The translations under genes and the position numbers were made by a program. Below the pieces are notes generated by a model. That model was not told the DNA's origin, made no database searches, and saw only the letters and a list, made by a program, of their open reading frames with translations. Positions 45,479 through 55,088 of a DNA stretch of 64,000 nucleotides are shown one piece after another. How positions within the stretch are numbered: position 1 is the first letter of the stretch; every line of letters starts with the position of its first letter. This stretch comes from Muribaculaceae bacterium (lineage in GTDB: Bacteria > Bacteroidota > Bacteroidia > Bacteroidales > Muribaculaceae): positions 16,495 to 80,494 of the forward strand of contig JAFZHD010000028.1 of NCBI GenBank assembly GCA_017555085.1. The letters are read 5' to 3'.

Positions 45479-46075
45479 ATGAAAAAGATATTTGAGTTTT
45501 TTAAGAATCATCGCATTATTGCAAACTTGTTTTATATTATAGTTGCTTCACTGCTTATTATGTGGGGCGCATTGATTTGGCTTGATGTGTGGACCGGACA
45601 TGGCAAAACATGTGAAGTGCCCGATGTTAAGGGTATGACATTTGACCAAGCACGAACCGCATTGGCCGAGGCTAGTTTGGAGGCGGTTTTGTCTGACTCT
45701 ATTTTTACAAAAGAGGCACAGCCAGGACAGGTTGTTGACCAAGTGCCACATGCCGGTGCGACAGTTAAGCCCGACAAGGCTGTTTATTTGACAATAAACG
45801 CATTTGCACGCAAGGCTGTGACAATGCCCAACTTTGACGGTATGCATCGCCGTCAAGTGGTTTCGGTACTTGAAAGTCTCGGTTTCTCTAATATCAGAGT
45901 TGTTGAGGTTGTGCACGAATACAAAGACGAGGTTGTCAGCGTGAAATATAACGGCTTGCCAATTAGTAAGGGTATGCGAGTACCTGTGTCGGCATCGTTG
46001 ACAATAGAAGTGGGTAAAGGCTATGATGTAGATACCACTACAACAGTAAGTGACGAATTGGTTGAAGTTGAATAA
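45479..46075 (+). CDS. Membrane-anchored PASTA-domain protein
   Basis: A 198-residue protein with one N-terminal membrane helix (about residues 15-36) and two to three PASTA modules (CEVPDVKGMTFDQARTAL, then TMPNFDGMHRRQVVSVLESL and a partial third). PASTA domains bind peptidoglycan fragments or stabilise cell-wall enzymes. No kinase domain is attached. It overlaps the pseudouridine synthase start by one base, so the two are coupled. A TATTTTTG -7 box is at 45409-45416. Confidence 0.88.
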   Translation: MKKIFEFFKNHRIIANLFYIIVASLLIMWGALIWLDVWTGHGKTCEVPDVKGMTFDQARTALAEASLEAVLSDSIFTKEAQPGQVVDQVPHAGATVKPDKAVYLTINAFARKAVTMPNFDGMHRRQVVSVLESLGFSNIRVVEVVHEYKDEVVSVKYNGLPISKGMRVPVSASLTIEVGKGYDVDTTTTVSDELVEVE

Positions 46076-47148
46076 TGGATTCAGAATTAGATAAAGATAT
46101 ATTTGACGCCGACGACGAGGAAATTCGTTTGGTTGACTCGGAGGTTGACGGCACAGAAATGTATGAGCATTTTCGTTTCGTTGCCGATAAAGGTCAAACA
46201 TTGTTGCGCGTTGATAAATTTTTGGTTGCGAGAATGGAAAAATCGTCTCGCAATCGCATTCAGCAAGCGGCCGAGGCCGGTTGCATTCTCGTAAACGGAA
46301 AAGCGGTAAAGTCAAACTATCGTGTTAAGCCTCTCGATGTGGTGTCAATAGTGATGGACCGTCCCCGTTATGAACTCGAAATTATTGCCGAAGATATACC
46401 TCTTGATATCGTGTATGAAGACGCACACTTGCTTGTGGTAAACAAGCCCGCCGGTCTTGTGGTGCACCCTGGTCACGGTAATTATCACGGCACATTGGTC
46501 AATGCGTTGGCCTATCACTTTAAGGATAACCCCGATTATGATGTAAACGACCCGCGTATGGGTTTGGTGCATCGCATCGACAAAGATACATCAGGATTGT
46601 TGGTTGTGGCAAAAACTCCCAATGCCAAAACATCGTTAGGCAAACAGTTTTTTGACAAAACCACCAAGCGCGAATATGTTGCCGTTGTGTGGGGCGTTCC
46701 TTCGCCTGAGATTGGTCGCATCGAAGGTCACATTGGCCGCAGTTTGAAAGACCGTTTGCAAATGGCTGTGTTCCCTGCCGGTGATTATGGCAAACATGCT
46801 GTAACCCATTATGAGGTATTAGAGCCGTTTGGTTATGTTTCGGTGGTCAAATGTCGCCTTGAAACAGGTCGTACACATCAGATTCGCGTACACATGAAAC
46901 ATATCGGACATCCGCTGTTGGCCGATGCACGATATGGCGGTGATGAGATTTTGCGCGGAACAACAAGTGCAAAATATCGTCAGTTTGTAAACAACTGCTT
47001 TGCATTGTGCCCCCGTCAGGCGTTGCACGCACGCACATTGGGCTTTGTTCACCCCGAAACAGGCGAAGAAATGTTCTTCTCAGCGCCTGTGCCCGACGAT
47101 ATGACCGCCATGATTGAAAAATGGCGCAATTATTCGGCAAACATTTAG
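46075..47148 (+). CDS. rluD: RluD-family 23S rRNA pseudouridine synthase
   Basis: A 357-residue enzyme with an acidic N-terminus, an S4 RNA-binding domain (about 41-95) and a catalytic domain with HRIDKDTSGLL (catalytic Asp169). The RTHQIRVHM motif and a GHPLLAD segment confirm the RluA/RluD superfamily. It isomerises uridines in 23S rRNA, most likely the helix 69 sites if it is a true RluD. RluD versus RluC-like specificity is inferred from the S4 domain and length. Confidence 0.88.
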   Translation: MDSELDKDIFDADDEEIRLVDSEVDGTEMYEHFRFVADKGQTLLRVDKFLVARMEKSSRNRIQQAAEAGCILVNGKAVKSNYRVKPLDVVSIVMDRPRYELEIIAEDIPLDIVYEDAHLLVVNKPAGLVVHPGHGNYHGTLVNALAYHFKDNPDYDVNDPRMGLVHRIDKDTSGLLVVAKTPNAKTSLGKQFFDKTTKREYVAVVWGVPSPEIGRIEGHIGRSLKDRLQMAVFPAGDYGKHAVTHYEVLEPFGYVSVVKCRLETGRTHQIRVHMKHIGHPLLADARYGGDEILRGTTSAKYRQFVNNCFALCPRQALHARTLGFVHPETGEEMFFSAPVPDDMTAMIEKWRNYSANI

Positions 47149-47256
47149 ACTTAAAATTAATTAACTTTAATGAGATAGGGCGATATTCTCGCAAATTTGT
47201 ATTATCTTTGAAAAGTGGAAAAATTTACCATTATTAGTCATAAAAACGACACTATA

Positions 47257-48429
47257 ATGAATAAAGAAGAATTTAACGATATATGCCCGTATGACGATAG
47301 TCAGGTAAGTGAAAAATTGGCGCATTTGGTAAAAGAACCCGGTTTTGAAACGGCGGTTCGTTATGCTATGCCCGATGTCAATTTTTACAAGTTCTCAAAA
47401 GGACTTCTTGGCGTAAACAGTCAAGAGGCTTTTCAATTGAGAATTATCAAACCCTTCTTGGAAGGTCTTGAAAAGAAAACGACGAAGGGTATCACTTCAA
47501 GCGGTTTTGAAAATCTCGACAAAGAACAATGTTACACATTTATCAGTAACCACCGCGATATTGTGCTTGACGCGTCGTTCTTGAATATGTGTCTCATTCG
47601 CAACGGTTTCAGAACATGTGAAATCGCTATCGGTAGCAACTTGCTTATTTATGAGTGGATTGTTGACTTGGTAAAACTTAATAAGAGTTTTATCGTTAAG
47701 CGCAATTTGCCCATGATGCAGGCTCTTCGTGCCGCAAAGCAACTATCGGGTTATATCAACTATGTAATCAACCACAAACATGAGTCGGCTTGGATTGCAC
47801 AACGCGAAGGTCGTGCAAAAGATTCAAATGACCGCACACAAGAGTCGTTGATTAAGATGCTTTCTCTCGTAGGCGAGGGTGGTAACTTGTTGGAAAACCT
47901 CATCAGCAAAAATCTTGCTCCCGTTTCAATTACTTATGAGTATGACCCCAACGACTATTTGAAAGCACGCGAATTTTTGTTGCGTCAGCGTGACCCCGAG
48001 TTCCAAAAAAGCAAGAAAGACGACTTGATTTCAATGGAAACAGGTATCATGCAATATAAGGGACATGTTCATTTTGCAGCAAGCAAGTGCATTAATCCCG
48101 AACTTGAAAAATTGCGTGAACTTGATGACAAAAACGAGATTGTACAACGAGTTTGTGCTATTATCGACCGCAACATTCACTTGGCTTATAAGATTTATCC
48201 TGTCAATTACATCGCTTATGATGAGATTGAAGGTGGTAGCCGCTTCAAATCGGAATATACCGAAGAACAGGCTGCCGAGGTTAATGCCTATATCGAATCG
48301 CAGTTGGATAAAGTTGTTGATGTGCCCAATATCACAGAGTCGGAACGCGCCTATATGCGTGAAATGATGCTCACAATGTATGCAAATCCATTGCGCAACA
48401 AATTGACTGCCGAGCAGGTCAATATTTAA
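47257..48429 (+). CDS. Glycerophosphate acyltransferase-like protein (PlsC/PlsB fold)
   Basis: Start chosen at MNKEEFND (ATG 47257), since the candidate -7 box TATCTTTG at 47203-47210 would place transcription start close to the upstream frame start at 47215. About 390 residues. FISNHRDIVLD is an acyltransferase block I, but the His-Asp spacing is one longer than the usual HX4D. AQREGRAKDSNDRTQ is a block III-like element. It likely acylates lysophosphatidate or a related lipid acceptor at the membrane surface. The metallophosphoesterase gene starts 9 bases after it. Confidence 0.8.
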   Translation: MNKEEFNDICPYDDSQVSEKLAHLVKEPGFETAVRYAMPDVNFYKFSKGLLGVNSQEAFQLRIIKPFLEGLEKKTTKGITSSGFENLDKEQCYTFISNHRDIVLDASFLNMCLIRNGFRTCEIAIGSNLLIYEWIVDLVKLNKSFIVKRNLPMMQALRAAKQLSGYINYVINHKHESAWIAQREGRAKDSNDRTQESLIKMLSLVGEGGNLLENLISKNLAPVSITYEYDPNDYLKAREFLLRQRDPEFQKSKKDDLISMETGIMQYKGHVHFAASKCINPELEKLRELDDKNEIVQRVCAIIDRNIHLAYKIYPVNYIAYDEIEGGSRFKSEYTEEQAAEVNAYIESQLDKVVDVPNITESERAYMREMMLTMYANPLRNKLTAEQVNI

Positions 48430-48438
48430 TATATCGGT

Positions 48439-49629
48439 ATGAGACTGCCTTTAATCACGATATTGATTGTGCTTGCAATCAGTTTGGCAGTTGATTGGTA
48501 TATATATTCGATATTAAAAAAACGGACTAAAAACAATAAATGTCAACGAGTGCATCTATATGTCTCGTTGGCATTATTTTTAGCTATAATCATAAGCGTT
48601 TCATTGCCTCGCCGTTCGGGTAGCGATGATATGTTTATGAACATTATGTGGGCGTTATATGCCTACGCAACTATAATCGTTCCCAAAATTGCCTTTGTGT
48701 TGATTGACCTTATTGGCTTAATCCCTATGTTGTGGCGCAAAGCGCGTCTCAAATTTGTGACTTGGGCGGGTGTTGCGATTGCGGCCACTATGTTCTCGGC
48801 CATGTGGTGGGGTGCATTGGTCAATCGTTATAATATAGATGTCGTTGAGCAAGATGTTGAGATAGCCGGTTTGCCGCAAAGTTTTGATGGATATAAAATC
48901 GCGGTTATATCAGACTTGCATGTCGGTTCTTATGACAAAGACACTACATTTATCGCACAATCGGTAGCCGAGATTAATGCGCTGAACTGTGATTTGGTCG
49001 TGTTTACAGGCGATATTGTCAATCGTCGTTCTGATGAACTTGTGCCATTTGTGAATGTTCTTCGTGGTATTAAAAGTCGCGATGGTGTATGCTCGGTTTT
49101 GGGCAACCATGATTATGGCGATTATGTGAATTGGGATAACGATTCGCTGAAATCGGCCAATCTTGATTATTTGAAAACTTTACAGGCCGATATGAATTGG
49201 AATTTGCTGCTCAATGAATCGCAAATGGTTTATCGAGGCAAAGATTCCATTGCAATCGTCGGTGTAGAAAATTGGGGCGACCCTCCATTTACGGTGTATG
49301 GCGATTTGAAAGCGGCTTATCCCGCATTGAGCGACAGCACGGTCAAAGTGCTGTTGACACACAATCCGGCACATTGGGTCGCAGAGGTTGCTGATAATGG
49401 CAGTTGCAATGTAGCATTGACACTGTCGGGACACACTCATGCCATGCAAATGTCGATGTGTGGCATTTCGCCCGCTACATTACGCTACAAAACATGGGGC
49501 GGAAGATATGATGATAAATCAAATAAACACATACTATATGTAAATATAGGACTCGGCACAGTGGGTATTCCCACACGCATAGGTGCTACACCCGAAATTA
49601 CGAAATTAACTTTACGCACAAAGAAATAA
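48439..49629 (+). CDS. Membrane-anchored metallophosphoesterase
   Basis: A 396-residue protein with three to four N-terminal membrane helices (up to about residue 130) and a calcineurin-like phosphoesterase domain: ISDLHVGS, FTGDIVNR, LGNHDYGDY, LTHNPAHW and LSGHTHAMQM supply the two-metal centre. Similar proteins (YkuE/LpxH-related) cleave phosphodiesters in lipid or nucleotide metabolism, but the substrate here is unknown. It follows the acyltransferase by 9 bases and precedes tex by 6. Confidence 0.9.
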   Translation: MRLPLITILIVLAISLAVDWYIYSILKKRTKNNKCQRVHLYVSLALFLAIIISVSLPRRSGSDDMFMNIMWALYAYATIIVPKIAFVLIDLIGLIPMLWRKARLKFVTWAGVAIAATMFSAMWWGALVNRYNIDVVEQDVEIAGLPQSFDGYKIAVISDLHVGSYDKDTTFIAQSVAEINALNCDLVVFTGDIVNRRSDELVPFVNVLRGIKSRDGVCSVLGNHDYGDYVNWDNDSLKSANLDYLKTLQADMNWNLLLNESQMVYRGKDSIAIVGVENWGDPPFTVYGDLKAAYPALSDSTVKVLLTHNPAHWVAEVADNGSCNVALTLSGHTHAMQMSMCGISPATLRYKTWGGRYDDKSNKHILYVNIGLGTVGIPTRIGATPEITKLTLRTKK

Positions 49630-49635
49630 GTCACA

Positions 49636-51774
49636 ATGGCTATTGATATAATAAGCATTATAGCCCAAGAGTACAATTTGCAGCGTCAGCAAGTGTCTGC
49701 TACTGTCAAATTGCTTGAAGAGGGCGCTACTATTCCGTTTATCAGTCGTTATCGCAAAGAAGTGACAGGTTCGCTCGATGAGGTTGCTATTTTCAACATA
49801 CAATCGCGACACAATTCGTTGCTTGAACTTGAAAAACGCAAAATCTATATTCTCGAAACGATTGAGGAACAAGGCAAATTGACCGATGAATTGCGCCAAA
49901 AAATCAGCGAAACTATTGATTTGTCAGTGTTGGAAGATTTATATGTTCCATTTAAACCCAAGCGCCGCACCCGTGCTGCCATAGCCCGTGAGCGAGGTCT
50001 TGAACCGTTGGCAAAGATTATCATGGCACAAAACTCGGCCGATATAACTCGTCAGGCAGCAAGGTTTGTTACAGATGAGGTGGCAACTGCCGATGATGCC
50101 ATTGCCGGTGCGCAAGATATCATTGCCGAGTGGGTTAGCGAAAACGAGAAAGTGCGCGCAACGGTGCGCAACCGTTATAAACAGTCGGCTGTAATTTCAT
50201 CTTCGCTGGTTAAAGGCAAGGAAGATGAGGCTCAAAATTATCAGAATTACTTTGACTTTTCTGAGCCGTTGAGCCGATGCTCATCTCATCGTTACTTGGC
50301 AATTCGCCGAGGCGAGAGCGAGGGGTTGTTGCGCGTTTCGGTGTCAATTGATGATGAAGAAATGGTTGACCGATTAAACCGATTTATGGTTAAGCGTACG
50401 GCCGATGCACAGTCCGCACGATTGGTTGCCGATGCAGTCAAAGACGGATATAAACGACTCGTTAAGCCTTCAATAGAGACAGAGGTGTCGGCCATGTCAA
50501 AAGAAAAAGCCGATGATGTGGCTATCTCGATGTTTGCCGATAATTTGCGACAGTTGCTGTTTGCTCCGCCATTGGGCCACAAACGCGTTATGGGTATTGA
50601 CCCGGGTTACCGCACAGGCTGTAAGGTTGTGTGTCTTGATGCACAAGGTAATCTGTTGCACAATGATGTGATATATCCATGTGCGCCTACAAATGATTTC
50701 AAAGGCTCTGCACGCAAGATTAGTTATCTTGTTGAGGCATATAAGGTTGATGCTATTGCAGTCGGTAACGGCACGGCATCGCGTGAAACAGAAAAATTCT
50801 TGACATCGTTGCGTTATCCTCGTGAGGTGCAAGTGTTTGTCGTGAGCGAAAACGGAGCGTCGATTTATTCGGCATCTAAAATAGCACGAGAGGAGTTTCC
50901 CGATAAAGATGTAACGGTGCGTGGTGCTGTATCTATCGGCCGCCGATTGATTGACCCGTTGGCCGAGTTGGTAAAGATTGACCCCAAATCGATTGGCGTG
51001 GGTCAGTATCAGCACGATGTGGACCAAAACAAACTTAAAGATGCCCTTGACTTTACCGTTATGAGTTGTGTCAATACTGTCGGTGTAAATGTCAACACGG
51101 CTTCACGACAGTTGTTGTCGTATGTGTCGGGTATCGGACCGCAATTAGCAGGTAATATAGTTGAATATCGAGCAGAGAACGGCGACTTTACTTCGCGCCG
51201 TCAATTGCTTAAAGTGCCTCGCATGGGCGAAAAGGCTTTTCAGCAATGTGCGGGATTTTTGCGTATTCCCGATGCCGAAAACATATTGGATAATACGGCT
51301 GTTCACCCCGAAAGTTATGGCGTAATTGAAAACATTGCACGCGACAACAAATGTGGCGTTGATGTGTTGATTGCCGATAAATCATTGCTCAAAAGCATTG
51401 ATTTGAGTCACTATGTAACTGATAAAGTTGGTTTGCCAACTCTTAATGATATTATGACCGAACTTGAAAAACCTGGCCGCGACCCGCGCTCGGTTGTCGA
51501 GGTGTTGCAGTTTGACGAAAGGGTAAAGACTATTGACGATTTAATCCCCGGCATGGAGTTGAACGGAATTGTCAACAATATCACTGCATTTGGCGCGTTT
51601 GTCGATGTCGGTATCAAGCAGAGCGGTCTTGTGCATATATCGCAGTTATGTGACCATTATATATCATCTCCGCTTGATGTGGTGAAATTGCATCAGCATG
51701 TAAAGGTGAAAGTTCTTGAAGTGGACAATGTGAGAGGACGAGTTTCTTTAACAATGAAAGGATTGACCAAATGA
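49636..51774 (+). CDS. tex: Tex-type RNA-binding transcription accessory protein
   Basis: A 712-residue protein with the Tex order: N-terminal helical region (QQVSATVKLLEEGATIPFISRYRKE), YqgF-like RNase H fold (GIDPGYRTGCK, VGNGTASRETE), HhH repeats (SYVSGIGPQLAGNIVEYR) and a C-terminal S1 domain (GMELNGIVNNITAFGAFVDVG). Tex binds nucleic acid and helps transcription under stress. The stop overlaps the start of folK by four bases (ATGA), so the two are coupled. Confidence 0.96.
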   Translation: MAIDIISIIAQEYNLQRQQVSATVKLLEEGATIPFISRYRKEVTGSLDEVAIFNIQSRHNSLLELEKRKIYILETIEEQGKLTDELRQKISETIDLSVLEDLYVPFKPKRRTRAAIARERGLEPLAKIIMAQNSADITRQAARFVTDEVATADDAIAGAQDIIAEWVSENEKVRATVRNRYKQSAVISSSLVKGKEDEAQNYQNYFDFSEPLSRCSSHRYLAIRRGESEGLLRVSVSIDDEEMVDRLNRFMVKRTADAQSARLVADAVKDGYKRLVKPSIETEVSAMSKEKADDVAISMFADNLRQLLFAPPLGHKRVMGIDPGYRTGCKVVCLDAQGNLLHNDVIYPCAPTNDFKGSARKISYLVEAYKVDAIAVGNGTASRETEKFLTSLRYPREVQVFVVSENGASIYSASKIAREEFPDKDVTVRGAVSIGRRLIDPLAELVKIDPKSIGVGQYQHDVDQNKLKDALDFTVMSCVNTVGVNVNTASRQLLSYVSGIGPQLAGNIVEYRAENGDFTSRRQLLKVPRMGEKAFQQCAGFLRIPDAENILDNTAVHPESYGVIENIARDNKCGVDVLIADKSLLKSIDLSHYVTDKVGLPTLNDIMTELEKPGRDPRSVVEVLQFDERVKTIDDLIPGMELNGIVNNITAFGAFVDVGIKQSGLVHISQLCDHYISSPLDVVKLHQHVKVKVLEVDNVRGRVSLTMKGLTK

Positions 51775-52151
51775 ACAAGTTGATAATAAGCCTTGGGTCA
51801 AATAGCAGTGACCGTCGATGGCAAATGGAACAGGCTGTAAAGCATTTGGAGCAGATATTAACAAAGACTGTGATGTCAGATGTTTATGAAAGTCCTGCAC
51901 ACAACGGTGTTGATGCTCCTTATCTTAATGCTGTGATGTTGGCATCAACCACTAAATCGTTTGAAGAGGTTAATGCTGCTTTTAAGCAATGGGAAATCGC
52001 ATGTGGTCGTACCCCTGCATCAAAGATGCAAGGCGTTATTCCTATCGATTTAGATGTTGTTGTGTGGAATGGCGAGGTGATTAGAGTCTCAGACTATTCG
52101 CGAGATTATGTGAGCAAAGGAGTGGCGCAGTTGTTGCATCGTTTGCTTTAA
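51771..52151 (+). CDS. folK: Short 6-hydroxymethyl-dihydropterin pyrophosphokinase (HPPK)
   Basis: A 126-residue protein with HPPK marks: ISLGSNSSDR at the start, a YESPA(H) segment, FLNAV-like YLNAVMLAST, and IDLDVVVWNG, which holds the two Mg-binding Asp. The enzyme transfers pyrophosphate from ATP to 6-hydroxymethyl-7,8-dihydropterin in folate synthesis. It is about 30 residues shorter than E. coli FolK and lacks the RHPR(M/L) loop region, which may be lost or diverged, so activity is less sure. It is convergent with comEC, overlapping it by four bases. Confidence 0.8.
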   Translation: MNKLIISLGSNSSDRRWQMEQAVKHLEQILTKTVMSDVYESPAHNGVDAPYLNAVMLASTTKSFEEVNAAFKQWEIACGRTPASKMQGVIPIDLDVVVWNGEVIRVSDYSRDYVSKGVAQLLHRLL

Positions 52152-54121
52152 TCGCGGCGGGTTATCACGGCAATAGAATCTTCGCGGCATTCATTGTAGT
52201 AGCGACTGCTACGGCGAGGGTGTAAATCATAAGATAATATGATTGTGTCGGGGTTTATGGTGTTGTAAACATCAACGATGTCACCCGTAAATCCGCGACA
52301 GACAAGAGCATAGTCGGGTTTTGCCTCAATCGGGCGAAGGTCGGATTTGTCTTTTATGATAACATAGTGTTTACCGTCAACAATAAGATTGCGACCGCGT
52401 CGTGTAATGATGTCTGAGTCAAAAACCGAATCAACTATTGCCATATGGTCAATCTCGCGCGAACCTATAAAATCACGGTAACGATTTTCAACGCGGTCAA
52501 CAACAGCCGGCAATTCGCTGTGGTGGGCAGTTGTAAATAGGTATAGAGTCGTTTTGTCGCGGGCAATAATGTTGGTGTGGTATGTATCACGAGGGAAATA
52601 TATTTCTTTGTCGGGGTATTGTTCGCGGTTTAATGAGAATAGTAACACGGTGATAGCGGCCATTGTTGCGGTAGCGTAATAGTGAAGTTTCTTGCGATAA
52701 ACAAGGCTTGCCAATAGCGCGGCACATGTGGCGAAGTAGGGTATTAGCAACAATGGACTGAAATAGATGTTGTCAATGGTCGCTCCGGGGAGCGAGTTGC
52801 ACAGTTCGCAAGTGTTAGAGATGATGCTATATCCAAAGTCAAGGGCAATGCAAAGCCATTGTGCCTCAACACCAATAGCGAGCAACAATGTGAGCAGTAT
52901 GCCTCCACCTAACACAAATGGCAGTATCAACAGCACGATAATGTTGCTTAATAGAAAATACACTGGGAATGTGTGGAAATAGTAGGCCGAGATTAGTCCG
53001 GTGCCAATCATGGCTGAGATAGAAACGGTGATTAGCGATGCAAAGTGGAAGGCTATTTTGTGGCGTGGACTTATGGGGTTTATTCGGTTGGCAAAAACGA
53101 GGATTGAGGCAACCGCGCAGAACGATAATTGAAAGCCTATCGAATATAGTGACATTGGCGAGAATAACAAGATAACAAGAGCCGCAAAGCAAAGTGCGTT
53201 AAGCGAACTGTTGCGGCGCTCAATCATTAGCGCGAGTAAAAACAGCGATGTCATAATAACGGCGCGAGTAACCGATGGAGATAATCCGGTGACAATGGCA
53301 TATATCCAAAGGATAATGATGGTAATGATGTAACGCATTTTGCGTAGTCGCATCAAGTGCAGCGGAAACAATAGTATTGCGATAACTGTCGCTATAATTG
53401 CAACATGCAAGCCGCTGAGAGCCAATATGTGGGCGAGGCCCGAGCGTGAGTATTGTTCGCGCGAGTCATCGGTCAGAAAACTGTCATCGCCTGTTATGGT
53501 CGCAATGAAAAACGCAGTTGTCGGGTCTGATAAATTGCTTTGACTGATTAATGAGATGATTTCTTCGCGAAGTTGTCGCAGTTTCCAATAAATGCCACAA
53601 TCATAGCCGATAACTGCGATTTTCTCTGGTTGAAGATAGGTCGTAGCCACGATGCCTTTGCGGCGCATATAAGTCTCCATGTCCCATTCCAACGGCAGGT
53701 CGTGCCGGTTTTGCGGCTTTTCAAGATCTGTCGTAAACGCAATACTGTCGCCGCAGTTGATAACGGGAAATAATGACGGTGTGGTGATGCGGCATAGGCC
53801 CACTCCGTCAATGTCAACTGTCAAATGGCGTGAATTTTCGCTTTCGGTGATGTCTTTTACGATAGCGCGATATTGAGCAGGATTGACTGTCAGTGACGGG
53901 TTGATGGGAGGGGGCGTTTGTACGGCGGCATTTATCCAACCGATGGCAATGGCCATGATGCTGACTCCCCATAGCGACAATCCTCGCCATAGCAATATGG
54001 CTGAAATTAATGCGGGCAAGATGGCAAAATATAACGGCCAAGCGAAATCGCCAATAGCGATGCCGATTATAAAACCGACAACAATCGGTAATAGAGGAAT
54101 GTAGGAGAGAGGCGGTTTCAC
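52148..54121 (-). CDS. comEC: ComEC/Rec2-family DNA-uptake channel protein
   Basis: A 657-residue polytopic membrane protein. A short DUF4131-type N-terminus is followed by the Competence domain with about 8-10 helices (SGLAHILALSGLHVAIIATV, GLSPSVTRAVIM, YSIGFQLSFCAVASILVF). The metallo-beta-lactamase domain found in Bacillus ComEC is absent; the last 170 residues are a soluble region without the HxHxDH motif, as in other Bacteroidetes. It would carry single-stranded DNA across the inner membrane. No other competence gene is near. Confidence 0.9.
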   Translation of the reverse strand: MKPPLSYIPLLPIVVGFIIGIAIGDFAWPLYFAILPALISAILLWRGLSLWGVSIMAIAIGWINAAVQTPPPINPSLTVNPAQYRAIVKDITESENSRHLTVDIDGVGLCRITTPSLFPVINCGDSIAFTTDLEKPQNRHDLPLEWDMETYMRRKGIVATTYLQPEKIAVIGYDCGIYWKLRQLREEIISLISQSNLSDPTTAFFIATITGDDSFLTDDSREQYSRSGLAHILALSGLHVAIIATVIAILLFPLHLMRLRKMRYIITIIILWIYAIVTGLSPSVTRAVIMTSLFLLALMIERRNSSLNALCFAALVILLFSPMSLYSIGFQLSFCAVASILVFANRINPISPRHKIAFHFASLITVSISAMIGTGLISAYYFHTFPVYFLLSNIIVLLILPFVLGGGILLTLLLAIGVEAQWLCIALDFGYSIISNTCELCNSLPGATIDNIYFSPLLLIPYFATCAALLASLVYRKKLHYYATATMAAITVLLFSLNREQYPDKEIYFPRDTYHTNIIARDKTTLYLFTTAHHSELPAVVDRVENRYRDFIGSREIDHMAIVDSVFDSDIITRRGRNLIVDGKHYVIIKDKSDLRPIEAKPDYALVCRGFTGDIVDVYNTINPDTIILSYDLHPRRSSRYYNECREDSIAVITRRD

Positions 54122-54139
54122 ATGATAGCGTTTTTGTCG

Positions 54140-55081
54140 TTAAATAGTGTGCATGACAACAAAGAAACTGCCGATGCCGATAATTGCCCAAAGCATTACG
54201 GCAAGAAGCAATGGCTTGAAACCTACCGATTTGATGGTTTTGAGAGAGAGGCTCGCTCCGATGAGGAACAATGTCAATATAAGACCTTTTTTAGCAATCC
54301 ACACAAGTGTGCTGCTCAACTCTGCGGGGAGGTTGCAATAGGTGTTGATAACCATTGCACCTATAAACATGAAGATAAACCAAGGTTTAGAAATCTTGTT
54401 TGACTTGTCGCGGAATATCAGCATAGTTACAAGGGCAAGGGGGATTATCCAAAGAGCGCGAGTGAGTTTGATGAGAGTTGCTACTTGCAGAGCCTCGCTA
54501 CCATAAGCCTCTCCTGCGCCGACAACAGACGACGTGTCGTGGATTGCGATTGCGGCCCAAGTGCCAAACTGTTGTTGAGTCATTTCAAAATAGTGCCCGA
54601 TTGGAGGGAATATAAATAGTGCAATGGCGTTCAAAATGAATATTACACCGAGCGAAACAGCCATTTCTTCCTCATTTGCTTTAACGACAGGTCCGACAGC
54701 TGCAATAGCACTACCTCCACATATTGCTGTGCCCGATGAAATGAGATATGATGTTTTGCGGTTTATGTGCATCCAATATCCAATCAATACGCCCAAAATC
54801 ATTACGCCTGCCACAGATGCGATGGTAAACATCATACCCTCACTGCCCGAACGCAACGATTCGTGTACATTCATGCCAAATCCAAGTCCTACAACTGACG
54901 CTTGCAACAAGTATTTTGAAGTCTTTTTATTGAATTTAGGACAAGGGCATTTTAAGGTCAATGCATATATCAGACCTAATAAAAGTGCGATGGCGGGCGT
55001 AATAATCACTGGCATTCCCGCAATTAAGTCATAAGGAAATAGCACTAACAAAATTAGTGCTATATAGATTGTTTTGCTCAT
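54140..55081 (-). CDS. YeiH/UPF0324 family putative sulfate exporter
   Basis: Start chosen at MSKTIYIALIL (ATG 55081), which begins 8 bases after the aroE stop. It is 313 residues with about 9-10 membrane helices. Segments typical of UPF0324 are VGLGFGMN, SSGTAICGGSAIAAVGPVV and IAIHDTSSVVGAG. The family is annotated as sulfate exporters from weak evidence, so the true substrate is open. It lies between aroE and comEC on the same strand and is probably co-transcribed. Confidence 0.88.
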   Translation of the reverse strand: MSKTIYIALILLVLFPYDLIAGMPVIITPAIALLLGLIYALTLKCPCPKFNKKTSKYLLQASVVGLGFGMNVHESLRSGSEGMMFTIASVAGVMILGVLIGYWMHINRKTSYLISSGTAICGGSAIAAVGPVVKANEEEMAVSLGVIFILNAIALFIFPPIGHYFEMTQQQFGTWAAIAIHDTSSVVGAGEAYGSEALQVATLIKLTRALWIIPLALVTMLIFRDKSNKISKPWFIFMFIGAMVINTYCNLPAELSSTLVWIAKKGLILTLFLIGASLSLKTIKSVGFKPLLLAVMLWAIIGIGSFFVVMHTI

Positions 55082-55088
55082 GTAGAGT

